Below the pieces are notes generated by a model. It was not told the DNA's origin and made no database searches. It saw nothing but the letters and a program-made list of their open reading frames with translations. The position numbers were made by a program, and so were the translations under genes. A DNA stretch of 64,000 nucleotides from Namhaeicola sp039714555. Its GTDB lineage: Bacteria > Bacteroidota > Bacteroidia > Flavobacteriales > Flavobacteriaceae. Positions 1-9,900 of the stretch are shown here, piece by piece. The stretch is taken from NCBI GenBank assembly GCA_039714555.1, contig JBDLJB010000011.1, forward strand, positions 1 to 64,000, given 5' to 3'. Every line of letters starts with the position of its first letter. Positions within the stretch are counted from its first letter, which is position 1.

Positions 1-50
1 CCTAAAAAGGAAAAGAAAAAATAATTTTTTTAAAAATATTTAAATTTAAA

Positions 51-80
51 AAGGATGATCACTATGATCATCCTTTTTTT
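51..80 (+). terminator. Intrinsic terminator of an upstream gene outside the window
   Basis: A perfect 9-bp stem (53-61 with 65-73) closes a 3-base loop and is followed by seven T at 74-80. It would end a transcript entering from the left. The A-rich left flank makes it potentially bidirectional. Confidence 0.8.
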
Positions 81-263
81 ATTATTCAACCAAAGTTAGG
101 AGGGAGAAGTTTGAAGTTAAAATGTTGATTAGTAACCACCTCCCCCTTCGGGTACTCCTCCTTGAAAGGAGGAGAATATAAAAATTTACTTTAAATATTC
201 TTTTGAAATAGATGGTTCCCATCCTTTCAAGGAGGGGTGGCACAAAGTGCCGGGGTGGTTTAT
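70..263. repeat. Long intergenic repeat, copy A, with palindromic core 133-262
   Basis: This segment recurs almost unchanged at 337-530, offset by 267 bases. The core is an imperfect inverted repeat. The left arm (about 133-178, starting TAACCACC and containing the CTCCTTGAAAGGAGG palindrome) matches the reverse complement of the right arm (about 213-262, ending GGTGGTTTA and containing GGCACAAAGTGCC). This looks like the REP/MITE-like palindromic elements scattered between genes in Bacteroidota. No coding potential is seen. Confidence 0.8.
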
Positions 264-336
264 TATGTGAATTTAATTTAAAAATTCATTATTCATTATT
301 TGAGAAGTATTTCCCTTCTAAAATCGACATTCATTA

Positions 337-530
337 ATCCTTTTTTTATTATTCAACCAAAGTTAGGAGGGAGAAGTTTGAAGTTAAAATGTTGATTTGT
401 AATCACTTCTCCCTTCGGGTACTCTTCCTTGAAAGGAGGAGAATATAAAAATTTATTATAATTTTTCTTTTGAAATAGATAGTTCCCATCCTTTCAAGGA
501 GGGGTGGCACAAAGTGCCGGGGTGGTTTAT
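337..530. repeat. Long intergenic repeat, copy B, with palindromic core 400-529
   Basis: Second copy of the element at 70-263, in the same orientation, separated by about 73 bases. Differences are scattered substitutions (for example CTTCTCCC for CCTCCCCC in the left arm). The inner hairpins CTTGAAAGGAGG and GGCACAAAGTGCC are kept. A non-autonomous or structural repeat is more likely than a regulatory site of one gene. Confidence 0.8.
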
Positions 531-540
531 CATGTTTAAA

Positions 541-953
541 ATGGTCAACCTATATCAGAGACGTACAATCTACTAAACAATGTATTTATCGGTTATGGAA
601 CATGTCCGCAGGGTTAGACTGAAAGGATATAATTAGATCTTTGAAACTTAGGGTGGTGAATTTTGTTATGAGAAAAGTTTTGATGTGATCATCAGCCGAT
701 GAGCAGCAAAAATCTTGGATAGGAAAAGATTTTTTTGCTTCATTTTTTTAACTTTTAAAAAAAGAATATAAATAAAATGAAATATTTAGCTTATTTTATT
801 GGATTTGAGTGACCAAGATTTGAAAACATTTACGGGTGATTACTTGCATTTCTATCATTATTTACTCGCTGGATAAAAAAATAATAAACTATGAGTATTG
901 TCATTTTTTTTTATTTTTAAAATTATATTTTTGAAAAGCTAAAAAAATAATAT
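541..953. other. Intergenic stretch without a recognised gene
   Basis: No convincing reading frame is present. A hairpin-like segment (706-716 with about 726-737, GCAAAAATCTT against AAGATTTTTTTGC) ends in a T run and could be a weak terminator. A candidate -7 box TATTTTTG lies at 926-933, 20 bases before the etfB start, without a clear -33 element. Confidence 0.5.
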
Positions 954-1835
954 ATGAGACCACTAAAAATAATAGTGTTGGCAAAGCAGGTACCTGATAC
1001 CAGAAATGTAGGTACTGATGCTATGAAGCCTGATGGAACAGTGAATAGAGGTAAACTTCCAACAATTTTTAATCCGGATGATCTTCACGCCTTAGAATTG
1101 GCATTAAATATAAAAGATAGAATACCCGGAACTGAAGTTATCGTTTTAACAATGGGGCCTCAACGTGCTGCCGATATTATTAGAGAAGGTTATTATCGTG
1201 GAGCAGATAATGGAATTATGATTTCCGATAGACGATTTGGAGGTGCTGATACTTTGGCAACCAGTTATACTTTGGTCAAAGGTATTCAAAAACTAGCTCC
1301 ATTCGATCTAATATTAGGAGGAAGACAGGCAATTGATGGAGATACTGCTCAGGTTGGTCCGCAATGTGCCGAGAAATTAAATATCCCTCAAGTAACTTAT
1401 GTAGAAGAAATTATTTCATTTACTGATAGTGAAATTGTTGCAAAAAGACGATTAGAAAAAGGAGTAGAAACAGTAACATCTCCATATCCTTGTTTGATGA
1501 CTGTTCATGAATCATCACCGGCATGCAGATCAAGGCTTGCCAAACGCGTAATGCAATATAAATATGCGAGGACAAATACCGAGTTAAAGTCAAAAACAAC
1601 GGATGATTTACTGCGTTCTTTACACGAAAAAAGACCTTATTTAACAATACCTGAATGGGGAGTAGAGGATATTGAAGCTGATATTGTAAAAATTGGATTG
1701 TCTGGTTCTCCAACCAAAGTTAAAAGTGTTGAGAGTATTGTATTAACTTCTGATGAAACTAAAATATTAAGCGATTCTAATGATGATATCGAAATGATGA
1801 TCAAAGAATTAATTGAAAATCATACAATTGGCTAG
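954..1835 (+). CDS. etfB: Electron transfer flavoprotein, beta subunit
   Basis: ETF-beta binds AMP or a second FAD and, with EtfA, carries electrons between acyl-CoA dehydrogenases and a partner. The N-terminus VLAKQVPDT and the segment GRQAIDGDTAQVGPQ (about residues 122-136) are typical of the family. At 293 aa it is longer than the roughly 250-260-aa mitochondrial type. The segment GADNGIMISDRRFGGADT (about 83-100) resembles the clostridial/Bacteroidales ETF-beta group, which includes flavin-bifurcating members. The next gene is etfA after 74 bases, followed by an acyl-CoA dehydrogenase, which supports the role. Family assignment is firm; bifurcation is inference. Confidence 0.95.
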   Translation: MRPLKIIVLAKQVPDTRNVGTDAMKPDGTVNRGKLPTIFNPDDLHALELALNIKDRIPGTEVIVLTMGPQRAADIIREGYYRGADNGIMISDRRFGGADTLATSYTLVKGIQKLAPFDLILGGRQAIDGDTAQVGPQCAEKLNIPQVTYVEEIISFTDSEIVAKRRLEKGVETVTSPYPCLMTVHESSPACRSRLAKRVMQYKYARTNTELKSKTTDDLLRSLHEKRPYLTIPEWGVEDIEADIVKIGLSGSPTKVKSVESIVLTSDETKILSDSNDDIEMMIKELIENHTIG

Positions 1836-1909
1836 GTTTAAGTAGAAAGTGAAAAGTTGAAAGAAAAAAGTATAATCTATCTTAAGTAGGTGGATAAAAA
1901 ATTAAAAAT

Positions 1910-2929
1910 ATGAAGAGTGTATTTGTATATTGTGAAGTTGAAGATCAAAAAGTAGCTGAAATAAGTCAGGAACTGTTATCAGCAGGTAAGCGGTTAGCAA
2001 AAAAATTGGGAAGTCCCTTAGAAGCAATGGTCTTTGGTAATGGGTTAAAAGATATAGCAAATCAAATTGCTCCCTATGGTGTTGATAGAATACATGTAGC
2101 TGATGATACACGTTTAGAACCATTCAGAACACTTCCTCATGCTTCAATAGCAAAAGAGATCTTAAAAAAAGAAGACCCTCAAATTGTTTTATTTGGAGCT
2201 ACTTCGGTTGGTAGAGATCTTGCACCAAGGTTAGCCTCTGCATTGAATTGTGGACTTACAGCCGATTGTACTATTTTAGATATTGGAGACCATTATGTAA
2301 ATAAAGAAAAAAAGGAATATAAAGATCTACTTTATGCCATCAGACCTGCTTTTGGAGGAAGTATTATGGCTAATATTATCAATTGGGATATGCATCCTCA
2401 AATGGCTACTGTAAGAGAGGGTGTAATGAAAAAAGAAATTTTTGACCAAAACCACCCAACTGAAATTGTGAATGTTAAAGTTGATGAAATTTTAAAAGAT
2501 GAAGATCTTATCGTAAAAATAATTGAACGGCATATTGAAGAATCCGATGTGAATCTTAAAGAAGCACCAATCATTGTTGCAGGAGGATATGGCGTTGGAT
2601 CAAAAGATAATTTTGATTATTTATATCAGTTATCAGATCTTTTAGGAGGTGAAGTAGGAGGTTCAAGAGCAGCTGTTGATGCAGGTTTTATTGATCATGA
2701 CCGCCAAATAGGACAAACAGGTGTTACGGTTCGTCCGAAATTATATATCGCTGCCGGAATATCAGGGGCAGTTCAACATACTGCAGGTATGCAGGATGCT
2801 TCGATGATTATATCAATAAATAATGACCCTGAAGCACCTATGAATAAAATTGCTGACTATGTAATTAATGGAGATGTAAGTGATGTAATACCAAAGATGA
2901 TCGAATATTATAAGAAGAATGCAAAATAA
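1910..2929 (+). CDS. etfA: Electron transfer flavoprotein, alpha subunit
   Basis: EtfA carries the redox-active FAD in its C-terminal domain. The 339-aa product has the expected N-terminal alpha/beta domain (GRDLAPRLAS, then GLTADCT, about residues 102-124). Its C-terminal FAD domain has GGSRAAVDAG, the GQTGVTVRP motif, AAGISGAVQH and SINNDPEAP in the usual order. Start ATG 1910 follows etfB by 74 bases, so the two are probably co-transcribed. A branched terminator-like structure starts at its stop codon (2929-3007). Confidence 0.96.
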   Translation: MKSVFVYCEVEDQKVAEISQELLSAGKRLAKKLGSPLEAMVFGNGLKDIANQIAPYGVDRIHVADDTRLEPFRTLPHASIAKEILKKEDPQIVLFGATSVGRDLAPRLASALNCGLTADCTILDIGDHYVNKEKKEYKDLLYAIRPAFGGSIMANIINWDMHPQMATVREGVMKKEIFDQNHPTEIVNVKVDEILKDEDLIVKIIERHIEESDVNLKEAPIIVAGGYGVGSKDNFDYLYQLSDLLGGEVGGSRAAVDAGFIDHDRQIGQTGVTVRPKLYIAAGISGAVQHTAGMQDASMIISINNDPEAPMNKIADYVINGDVSDVIPKMIEYYKKNAK

Positions 2930-3007
2930 TTTACACTGATTTTAAAATTATTTACAAAAACATTTTTGTAAATCTTATGTCAGATATGTGTAGTGTAAAT
3001 TTTTTTT
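2929..3007 (+). terminator. Branched terminator-like structure after etfA
   Basis: An outer 9-bp perfect stem pairs 2929-2937 (ATTTACACT) with 2992-3000 (AGTGTAAAT) and is followed by seven T at 3001-3007. Inside lies a second hairpin, 2950-2959 with 2964-2973 (ATTTACAAAA/TTTTGTAAAT). It separates etfBA from the acyl-CoA dehydrogenase gene starting at 3055, so it may attenuate rather than fully stop transcription. Confidence 0.55.
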
Positions 3008-3054
3008 AAACAAAAATAAAATTGAATTAAAATTCAAAACCTAAAAAGTATATA

Positions 3055-4779
3055 ATGGATAATTTTTTTAAAGATACTCCGGATTTTAAATTTCATTTAG
3101 AACATCCTATTGTCAAAAAGATCATAAAATTAAAAGAAAGAAATTTTATTGAATCTGAAGCTTTTGATTATGCTCCTTTAAATCATGAAGATGCTATTGA
3201 TAGTTATGAAAAAGTGTTGAATATTGTAGGAAATATTTGTGCAAATACAATTTCGCCAAATGCTGAATCGGTTGATATTGAAGGTCCAAAGATTGAAAAT
3301 AATGAAGTGATCTATGCTAGGGGAACGTCTGAAAACTACAAAGCATTGCACGAAGCTGGTTTGATAGGGATGTCTTTACCAAGAAAATACGGAGGATTGA
3401 ATTTTCCTTTATTACCTTATGTAATTGCAGGTGAAATGATTGCAAGGGCTGATGCTGGTTTTGCTAATATTTGGGGATTACAAGACTGTGCAGAAACCAT
3501 ACATGAATTTGGTTCGGAAGAACAAAAAGATAAATATCTACCTAGGTTTAATCGTGATGGTGCCACTGCAGCAATGGTATTGACAGAACCTGATGCCGGT
3601 TCTGATCTGCAATCAGTAAAATTGAGAGCTACTTTTGATGAAAATGAAAAGGTTTGGAAACTTAATGGCGTAAAAAGATTCATAACAAATGGTGATGCTG
3701 ATATTGCTTTGGTTTTGGCAAGATCAGAGGAAAATACAGTTGATGCAAGAGGGTTATCAATGTTTATTTACGACCGTAAACATCATGCAGTTGAAGTAAG
3801 GCATTTAGAAAAAAAATTAGGTATTAAAGGTTCACCTACCTGTGAGTTGGTTTTTAAAGATGCACCGGCTGAATTGGTTGGAACTGAACGCTTTGGATTG
3901 ATCAAATATGTAATGGCTTTGATGAATTCGGCTCGTTTGGGAGTTGGAGCTCAATCAGTTGGAATTGCCGATGCAGCTTATAGAGAAGCTATAAAATATG
4001 CTGAAGAAAGAGCACAATTTGGTAAAGAAATTATCAATTTTCCTGCTGTTTATGAGATGTTGACCAATATGAAAGTAAGATTAGATGCTTTGCGCTCATT
4101 ACTTTATGAAACTACGAGATTTGTTGATCTAACTAAAGTTTATGAAGAAGTAAAACAAGAAAGATCGTTGGATAAAGAGGAAAGAATGGAGATGAAGAAA
4201 TATCTAAGATTGGCAAATGTTTTTACACCGCTTATAAAAATGACTGCTAGTGAAGCAAGTAATACGATGGCCTATGATTCTCTGCAAATCCATGGAGGTA
4301 CAGGGTTTATGAAAGATTTTCCAATTGAACGTATTTATCGGGATGCAAGAATTACTTCAATCTATGAAGGGACTACACAATTGCAAGCTGTAGCGGCGAT
4401 TAAAGGTGTTACAACCGGAGTTTTTTTAGATCAAATAAAAGAATATGATAGTGAGGTTTTAGAAGAAAATATTGTTTTAAGAGCTAAGCTTAGAGCGATG
4501 ACTGAATTGTACGAAAAGATATATCAAAAAGTTCAAACGATTGATAACCTCGATTATTTAGATTTTCATTCAAGAAGATTGGTTGAAATAGCTGGAAATA
4601 TTATCATGGGTTATTTGTTGGTTATCAATAGTCAGAGAGATAAAAAATTTAGCAGATCTGCAAAACTTTTTATCAATTTAGCAAATTCAGAGAATCAAGA
4701 AAAATATGATTTTATTCAAAATTTTGAATTTGAAGACCTTGAATTGTATAAGTTGAAAGAAACTGAAATTAAAGAATAA
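3055..4779 (+). CDS. Acyl-CoA dehydrogenase (ETF-linked)
   Basis: FAD enzyme that oxidises an acyl-CoA to the enoyl-CoA and passes electrons to ETF, here probably the neighbouring EtfAB. The 574-aa chain has the N-terminal helical domain, the mid beta domain with AAMVLTEPDAGSDLQ (about 172-186), and the C-terminal domain with ARITSIYEGTTQLQ. The catalytic base is expected at Glu438 of IYEGT. A tail of about 130 aa follows, as in the longer prokaryotic acyl-CoA dehydrogenases related to VLCAD/ACAD9. The substrate cannot be read from the sequence. Confidence 0.92.
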   Translation: MDNFFKDTPDFKFHLEHPIVKKIIKLKERNFIESEAFDYAPLNHEDAIDSYEKVLNIVGNICANTISPNAESVDIEGPKIENNEVIYARGTSENYKALHEAGLIGMSLPRKYGGLNFPLLPYVIAGEMIARADAGFANIWGLQDCAETIHEFGSEEQKDKYLPRFNRDGATAAMVLTEPDAGSDLQSVKLRATFDENEKVWKLNGVKRFITNGDADIALVLARSEENTVDARGLSMFIYDRKHHAVEVRHLEKKLGIKGSPTCELVFKDAPAELVGTERFGLIKYVMALMNSARLGVGAQSVGIADAAYREAIKYAEERAQFGKEIINFPAVYEMLTNMKVRLDALRSLLYETTRFVDLTKVYEEVKQERSLDKEERMEMKKYLRLANVFTPLIKMTASEASNTMAYDSLQIHGGTGFMKDFPIERIYRDARITSIYEGTTQLQAVAAIKGVTTGVFLDQIKEYDSEVLEENIVLRAKLRAMTELYEKIYQKVQTIDNLDYLDFHSRRLVEIAGNIIMGYLLVINSQRDKKFSRSAKLFINLANSENQEKYDFIQNFEFEDLELYKLKETEIKE

Positions 4780-4804
4780 TATTTTATTCTTTTCTAAGTA
4801 AAAC

Positions 4805-4834
4805 TTTGAGGAATAACAAAATAGTTTAACTTTG
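4805..4834 (+). promoter_or_regulatory. Candidate Bacteroidota promoter for the glycosyltransferase gene
   Basis: TTTG at 4805-4808 and TAACTTTG at 4827-4834 are separated by 18 bases. This fits the TTTG/TAnnTTTG pattern of the primary sigma factor in this phylum. The start codon at 4854 follows by 19 bases. Confidence 0.5.
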
Positions 4835-4853
4835 GAAACATAAAAAAAAGTTT

Positions 4854-5855
4854 TTGAATTTAAATTTTTCCATAATAATTCCGGTTTTTAATAGACCTCA
4901 AGAAATTGACGAACTGTTAAAGAGTTTGACATTACAAACCTATTCCAAAAACTTTGAAGTAATTGTTATTGAAGATGGTTCAACTGATAAGTCGGAACTG
5001 ATCGTTAAAAACTATCAAGATTCCTTAGATGTAAAATATTTTTTTAAAGCTAATTCAGGTCCGGGTCAGAGTCGAAATTATGGAATGGAAAGAGCACTTG
5101 GAAATTATTTTATCATTTTAGATTCAGATGTTTTGTTACCTGAAAATTACTTGAGTAATGTAAATGAACAATTGGATAATTATTTTACTGATGCTTATGG
5201 CGGAGCAGATGCAGCACTTCCAAATTTTACACAAATTCAAAAAGCGATCAATTATGCCATGACATCTTTTTTAACAACAGGCGGATTGAGAGGAAGTGAA
5301 AGTAAAGGCAAAAAATTTCAATTGCGTAGTTTTAATTTGGGTTTATCAAAAAAATCATTTGAAATAACCGGCGGATTTTCAAAACAACATTTTGGTGAAG
5401 ATATTGACCTGACATTTAGATTATGGGAAAATAATCTAAGTACTCAATTTATCAAAAAAGCGTTTGTTTTTCATAAAAGAAGAACATCCTTTAAGCAGTT
5501 TTATCAACAAACCTTAAATTTTGGTGCTGCAAGACCTATACTAAATAAGAAATATCCAAAATCAAATAAATTAACTTTTTGGTTTCCTTCGATTTTTATA
5601 ATTTTCACAATATTATCACTAATATTTACAGTTTTTGGAAATCATACTTTTACAAGTTTATTATTTATTTATCTTTTTTTAATTTTGATTGATGCGAGCA
5701 TTAAAAATAAAAATATGATAACAGGTTTTTATAGTGTTTTTGCAACTATTGTTCAGTTTTTTGGCTATGGATTAGGCTTTTTAAGATCTACTTTTCGATT
5801 AAGTATATTAAACAATTCTGTAGAAGAAGTATTTCCTAAAATGTTTAAAGAATAA
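4854..5855 (+). CDS. GT2-family glycosyltransferase, membrane-associated
   Basis: Transfers a sugar from a nucleotide donor; acceptor unknown. The N-terminus FSIIIPVFNRP and EDGSTDKS (about residues 42-49) are the GT-A/GT2 hallmarks. DSDVLLP (about 92-98) is the DXD-like metal site, and EDIDLTFRLW (about 183-192) the later acidic motif. Two or three hydrophobic helices close the 333-aa protein (about 245-310), anchoring it in the inner membrane. The start is TTG at 4854; no ATG lies before the IIPVFNRP motif. The gene stands alone between etfBA/acd and menE. Confidence 0.88.
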   Translation: MNLNFSIIIPVFNRPQEIDELLKSLTLQTYSKNFEVIVIEDGSTDKSELIVKNYQDSLDVKYFFKANSGPGQSRNYGMERALGNYFIILDSDVLLPENYLSNVNEQLDNYFTDAYGGADAALPNFTQIQKAINYAMTSFLTTGGLRGSESKGKKFQLRSFNLGLSKKSFEITGGFSKQHFGEDIDLTFRLWENNLSTQFIKKAFVFHKRRTSFKQFYQQTLNFGAARPILNKKYPKSNKLTFWFPSIFIIFTILSLIFTVFGNHTFTSLLFIYLFLILIDASIKNKNMITGFYSVFATIVQFFGYGLGFLRSTFRLSILNNSVEEVFPKMFKE

Positions 5856-5926
5856 TTTCTTTTTATAATAATTGATTTCGGTAATTTTACATAACAAAGT
5901 AAAGTAATTATTTTAAAATATAAGTA

Positions 5927-6979
5927 TTGAAAATTCTCAGACTTCATAGTTGTTTTAAATTAAATAATAAATCCTTTTTAAATAAGGATGAACTTTTAGA
6001 TTACACAAAGTTGAATTTACCGGAAATTTATACTTTTTTAAAAGAATGGTTTGATGCTTCTGATTTTGTTACGGTAAAAACTTCCGGTTCAACCGGAAAA
6101 CCAAAACAAATACAGCTTAAAAAAGAGTATATGATGAATTCGGCATTGGCAACCGGAAAGTTTTTTAATTTACCAGATAAAACTACTGCATTATTATGTA
6201 TGCCGCTAAAATTTATTGCCGGTAAAATGATGTTGGTTAGGGCTTTGGTTTTGGGTTGGCATTTAGATGTGATTGAGGCGACTACTAATCCGTTGAAAAA
6301 TGTAGACAGGAAATATGATTTTTCTGCAATGGTACCTTTGCAGTTATACAATTCATTGGATAATATTCATTGGATAAAAAAAATAATTATTGGAGGAGGT
6401 GCTGTTTCTGATGATTTAATTTCTAAGATCAAAACTATTCCTACAGAAGTTTATGCAAGTTATGGAATGACCGAAACCATTACACATATTGCTGTAAAAC
6501 CATTGAATGTTGCAGCTGGTTTTACAGATAAAAACAATTTTTTTAAAACATTACCTGATGTTGAAATTTCAAAAGATCATAGGGATTGTTTAGTGATTGA
6601 CGCCATAAGAGTATCGAATAATCAGATAATAACCAATGATTTAGTTGACATTATTTCAAGTAATGAATTTGAATGGATTGGCAGGTTTGACAATATTATA
6701 AATTCTGGAGGAATCAAATTAATTCCAGAAAAAATTGAGCAAAAACTTTCAAATTTTATATCACAACGTTTTTTTATAACTGGTTTGCCTGATGATGTTT
6801 TAGGTGAAAAAGCAGTTTTATTAATTGAAGGGTCAAATTTAAAGATAGATTTGGATAGGTTTAAAAGTATTTTAGCAAAATATGAAGTACCAAAAGAAGT
6901 TTATTTCATTGATAATTTTGTTGAAACTGTAACAAAAAAAATCCAACGTCAAAAAACGTTGGATCTTATTAAATTATAG
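5927..6979 (+). CDS. menE: o-Succinylbenzoate-CoA ligase-like AMP-binding enzyme
   Basis: MenE activates o-succinylbenzoate with CoA in menaquinone synthesis. The 350-aa chain is short for the adenylate-forming superfamily but normal for MenE of Bacteroidota. It has the A3 loop TSGSTGKPKQ (about residues 53-62), the A5 motif YASYGMTET (about 183-191), WIGRFDNIINSGG (about 246-258) and a short C-terminal lid. Start is TTG 5927. The last coding bases overlap the putative terminator of the convergent secA gene. No other men genes are nearby, so the substrate rests on similarity alone. Confidence 0.82.
   Translation: MKILRLHSCFKLNNKSFLNKDELLDYTKLNLPEIYTFLKEWFDASDFVTVKTSGSTGKPKQIQLKKEYMMNSALATGKFFNLPDKTTALLCMPLKFIAGKMMLVRALVLGWHLDVIEATTNPLKNVDRKYDFSAMVPLQLYNSLDNIHWIKKIIIGGGAVSDDLISKIKTIPTEVYASYGMTETITHIAVKPLNVAAGFTDKNNFFKTLPDVEISKDHRDCLVIDAIRVSNNQIITNDLVDIISSNEFEWIGRFDNIINSGGIKLIPEKIEQKLSNFISQRFFITGLPDDVLGEKAVLLIEGSNLKIDLDRFKSILAKYEVPKEVYFIDNFVETVTKKIQRQKTLDLIKL
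6933..6964 (-). terminator. secA intrinsic terminator embedded in the menE coding end
   Basis: On the minus strand a 9-bp perfect stem (6964-6956 with 6949-6941, ATCCAACGT/ACGTTGGAT) is followed by eight T (complement of the A run 6933-6940). It lies 30 bases after the secA stop and inside the last codons of menE. On the plus strand no T run follows, so it works only for secA. Confidence 0.75.
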
Positions 6980-6993
6980 ATGTTTAAAATTTA

Positions 6994-9900
6994 TTAATCT
7001 TCAGTAATAACCCATTCACCTTTTTGAATTAATGGTATAGCCTGTTTATATTTCACAATTTTATTTTCACCCGATATTATATTTTTAATTGTAACACGTT
7101 CATTTCTGCCAATTTTACGTTCTTCTCTTACAATAGTTTCAGTAATTTGAGGTTGTTGTGTTTCATTGGTTTGTGTGTTTTCTGTTGGGCTATGGAATTC
7201 GGCCTTAGTCAACTGAACTTTTTCTCTTTTTTGCTCTCTTGCTTGAGAAACTTGTTGCGGACTTTGACTTGGTAATTCACCTTTAAATAAGAATGATAAT
7301 ACATCTTTATTTACTTTAACCAACATTTTATTGAACAATTCAAAGGCTTCAAATTTATAGATCAATAAAGGGTCTTTTTGTTCATAGGTTGCATTTTGAA
7401 CAGATTGTTTTAGTTCGTCCATTTGACGTAGATGATCTTTCCAGGCATCATCTATAATGGCTAAGGTGATGTTCTTTTCAAAATCGGTCATCAATTGTTT
7501 ACCATTACTATCGTATGCTTCTTTTAAATTGGTTACAACCTGTAAAGTTTTGATACCATCGGTAAAAGGTACCATAATACGTTCATATCTATCACCTTGT
7601 TTTTCGTAAACATCTTTAATTACTGGAAAAGCTGCAAGTGCATTTTTTTCAATTCTTTCTTGATAATGTTTGTAAACTACTTGATAAAGTTCATCAACTA
7701 AAACATTTTCATCTTTCTCTGTAAATTCTTCTTTTGTAAAAGGTGAGGTAGTCGATGAAAATCTGATCAATTCAAATTCAAAATTTGAATAATCATTATT
7801 AACTTTATTTTCAGTAACAATGTTTTCACAAGTTTCATAGATCATATTAACGATGTCAACTTGTAATCTTTCACCATAAAGTGCATGACGACGACGTTTA
7901 TAAACAACTTCGCGTTGTGCATTCATAATATCATCATATTCGAGTAATCGTTTTCTAATACCGTAGTTGTTTTCTTCTACTTTTTTCTGAGCACGTTCAA
8001 TAGATTTTGAGATCATAGAATGTTGGATTACTTCTCCTTCTTTCAATCCCATTTTATCCATCATTTTCGCAATTCTTTCCGAACCAAACAGACGCATTAA
8101 ATTATCTTCTAGCGAAACGTAAAATTGTGTAGAACCCGGATCACCTTGACGACCGGCTCTACCACGTAATTGGCGGTCAACCCTTCTTGAATCATGACGT
8201 TCAGTTCCTACAATGGCTAATCCTCCTGCCTTTTTAACATCATCGGTTAATTTAATATCAGTACCACGACCAGCCATGTTTGTAGCAATAGTAACTACAC
8301 CTGGTTCACCTGCAGTTGCAACAATATCAGATTCTTTTTTATGAAGTTTGGCATTTAATACATTGTGTTCAATTTTTCTGATGGATAACATTCGCGATAA
8401 TAATTCAGAAATTTCAACCGAAGTTGTACCCACCAATACAGGTCTTTTATGATTCACCAAACTCACAATTTCTTCAATAACCGAATTGTATTTTTCACGT
8501 TTTGTTTTAAAGATCAAATCTTCACGATCATCTCTAATTAAAGGCATGTTCGTTGGTATTTCAACAACATCCAATTTATAGATCTCCCAAAATTCGCCAG
8601 CTTCGGTAATGGCTGTACCTGTCATTCCCGAAAGTTTACGATACATCCTAAAATAATTTTGAAGTGTAATAGTAGCGTAAGTTTGTGTTGCGGCTTCAAT
8701 TTTTACATTTTCTTTGGCTTCAATTGCTTGATGTAAACCGTCAGAATATCTTCTACCATCCATGATACGACCTGTTTGCTCGTCAACTATTTTTACCTGT
8801 TCTTCAATAATTACATATTCAACATCTTTTTCGAATAAAGTATAGGCTTTTAGCAATTGGTTTAATGTATGGATACGTTCACTTTTAATACTAAAATCTC
8901 TGTATAATTCTTCTTTTAAAGCAGATTTATCTTCTACAGAAATCTCCTGTTTATCAATACGGGCAATTTCCATTCCAATATCTGGCAATAAAAAGAATTG
9001 TTCTTCTTTTTTACCTGAAAGGTGTGCAATTCCTTTATCGGTTAATTCGATAGAATTATTTTTTTCATCAATAACAAAATATAACTCTTCATCAATTTTA
9101 GGCATTTCACGATTGTTATCCTGCATGTAGAAATTCTCTGTTTTTTGCAGTAATAGTTTGATACCTTCCCGACTTAAATACTTTATTAAAGCTTTGTTTT
9201 TAGGTAAACCTCGAAATACGCGATACAATAAAAAACTACCTTCTTTTGTATTGCCTTCACTTATCAATTTTTTAGCTTCAGATAAAATACCAGTCAGATA
9301 TTTATTTTGAATTTTAACAATTTCCTCAACTTTAGGTTTTAATTCGTTAAATTCATGTCGGTCGCCCTGGGGTGTTGCACCCGAAATAATTAAAGGTGTA
9401 CGTGCATCATCTACTAAAACAGAGTCAACCTCATCAATAATGGCATAATTATGAGGGCGTTGAACAAGGTCTTCGGGTGTATGAGCCATATTATCACGTA
9501 GATAATCAAAACCAAATTCGTTGTTCGTGCCATAAGTTATATCAGCATTATAGGCTTTTCTTCGTTCAACCGAATTGGGTTGGTAGTTATCAATACAATC
9601 AATTGATAGACCATGAAATTCAAAAATCGGACCCATCCAAGCGGCGTCACGTTTGGCTAAATAATCATTTACAGTTACTACATGAACTCCTTTTCCGGGT
9701 AATGCATTTAAATATAATGGCAGTGTTGCTACTAAGGTTTTACCTTCACCTGTCATCATTTCAGAGATCTTTCCTTGATGCAAAACAGAACCACCAATTA
9801 ACTGAACATCATAATGCACCATATCCCAAGTTATAGGTTTACCGGCTGCATCCCATGAATTTTCCCATATTGCATATTCACCATCTAAACTTATATTTGA

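Noticed and set aside
70..530. CRISPR-like array from repeated sequences
   Set aside because: Only two copies, each about 194 bases with internal palindromes and a single spacer of 73 bases; no cas genes.
9477..9836. 119-codon open frame on the plus strand opposite secA
   Set aside because: It lies wholly inside secA, whose protein is conserved throughout, and its translation has no recognisable motif. It is a shadow frame.
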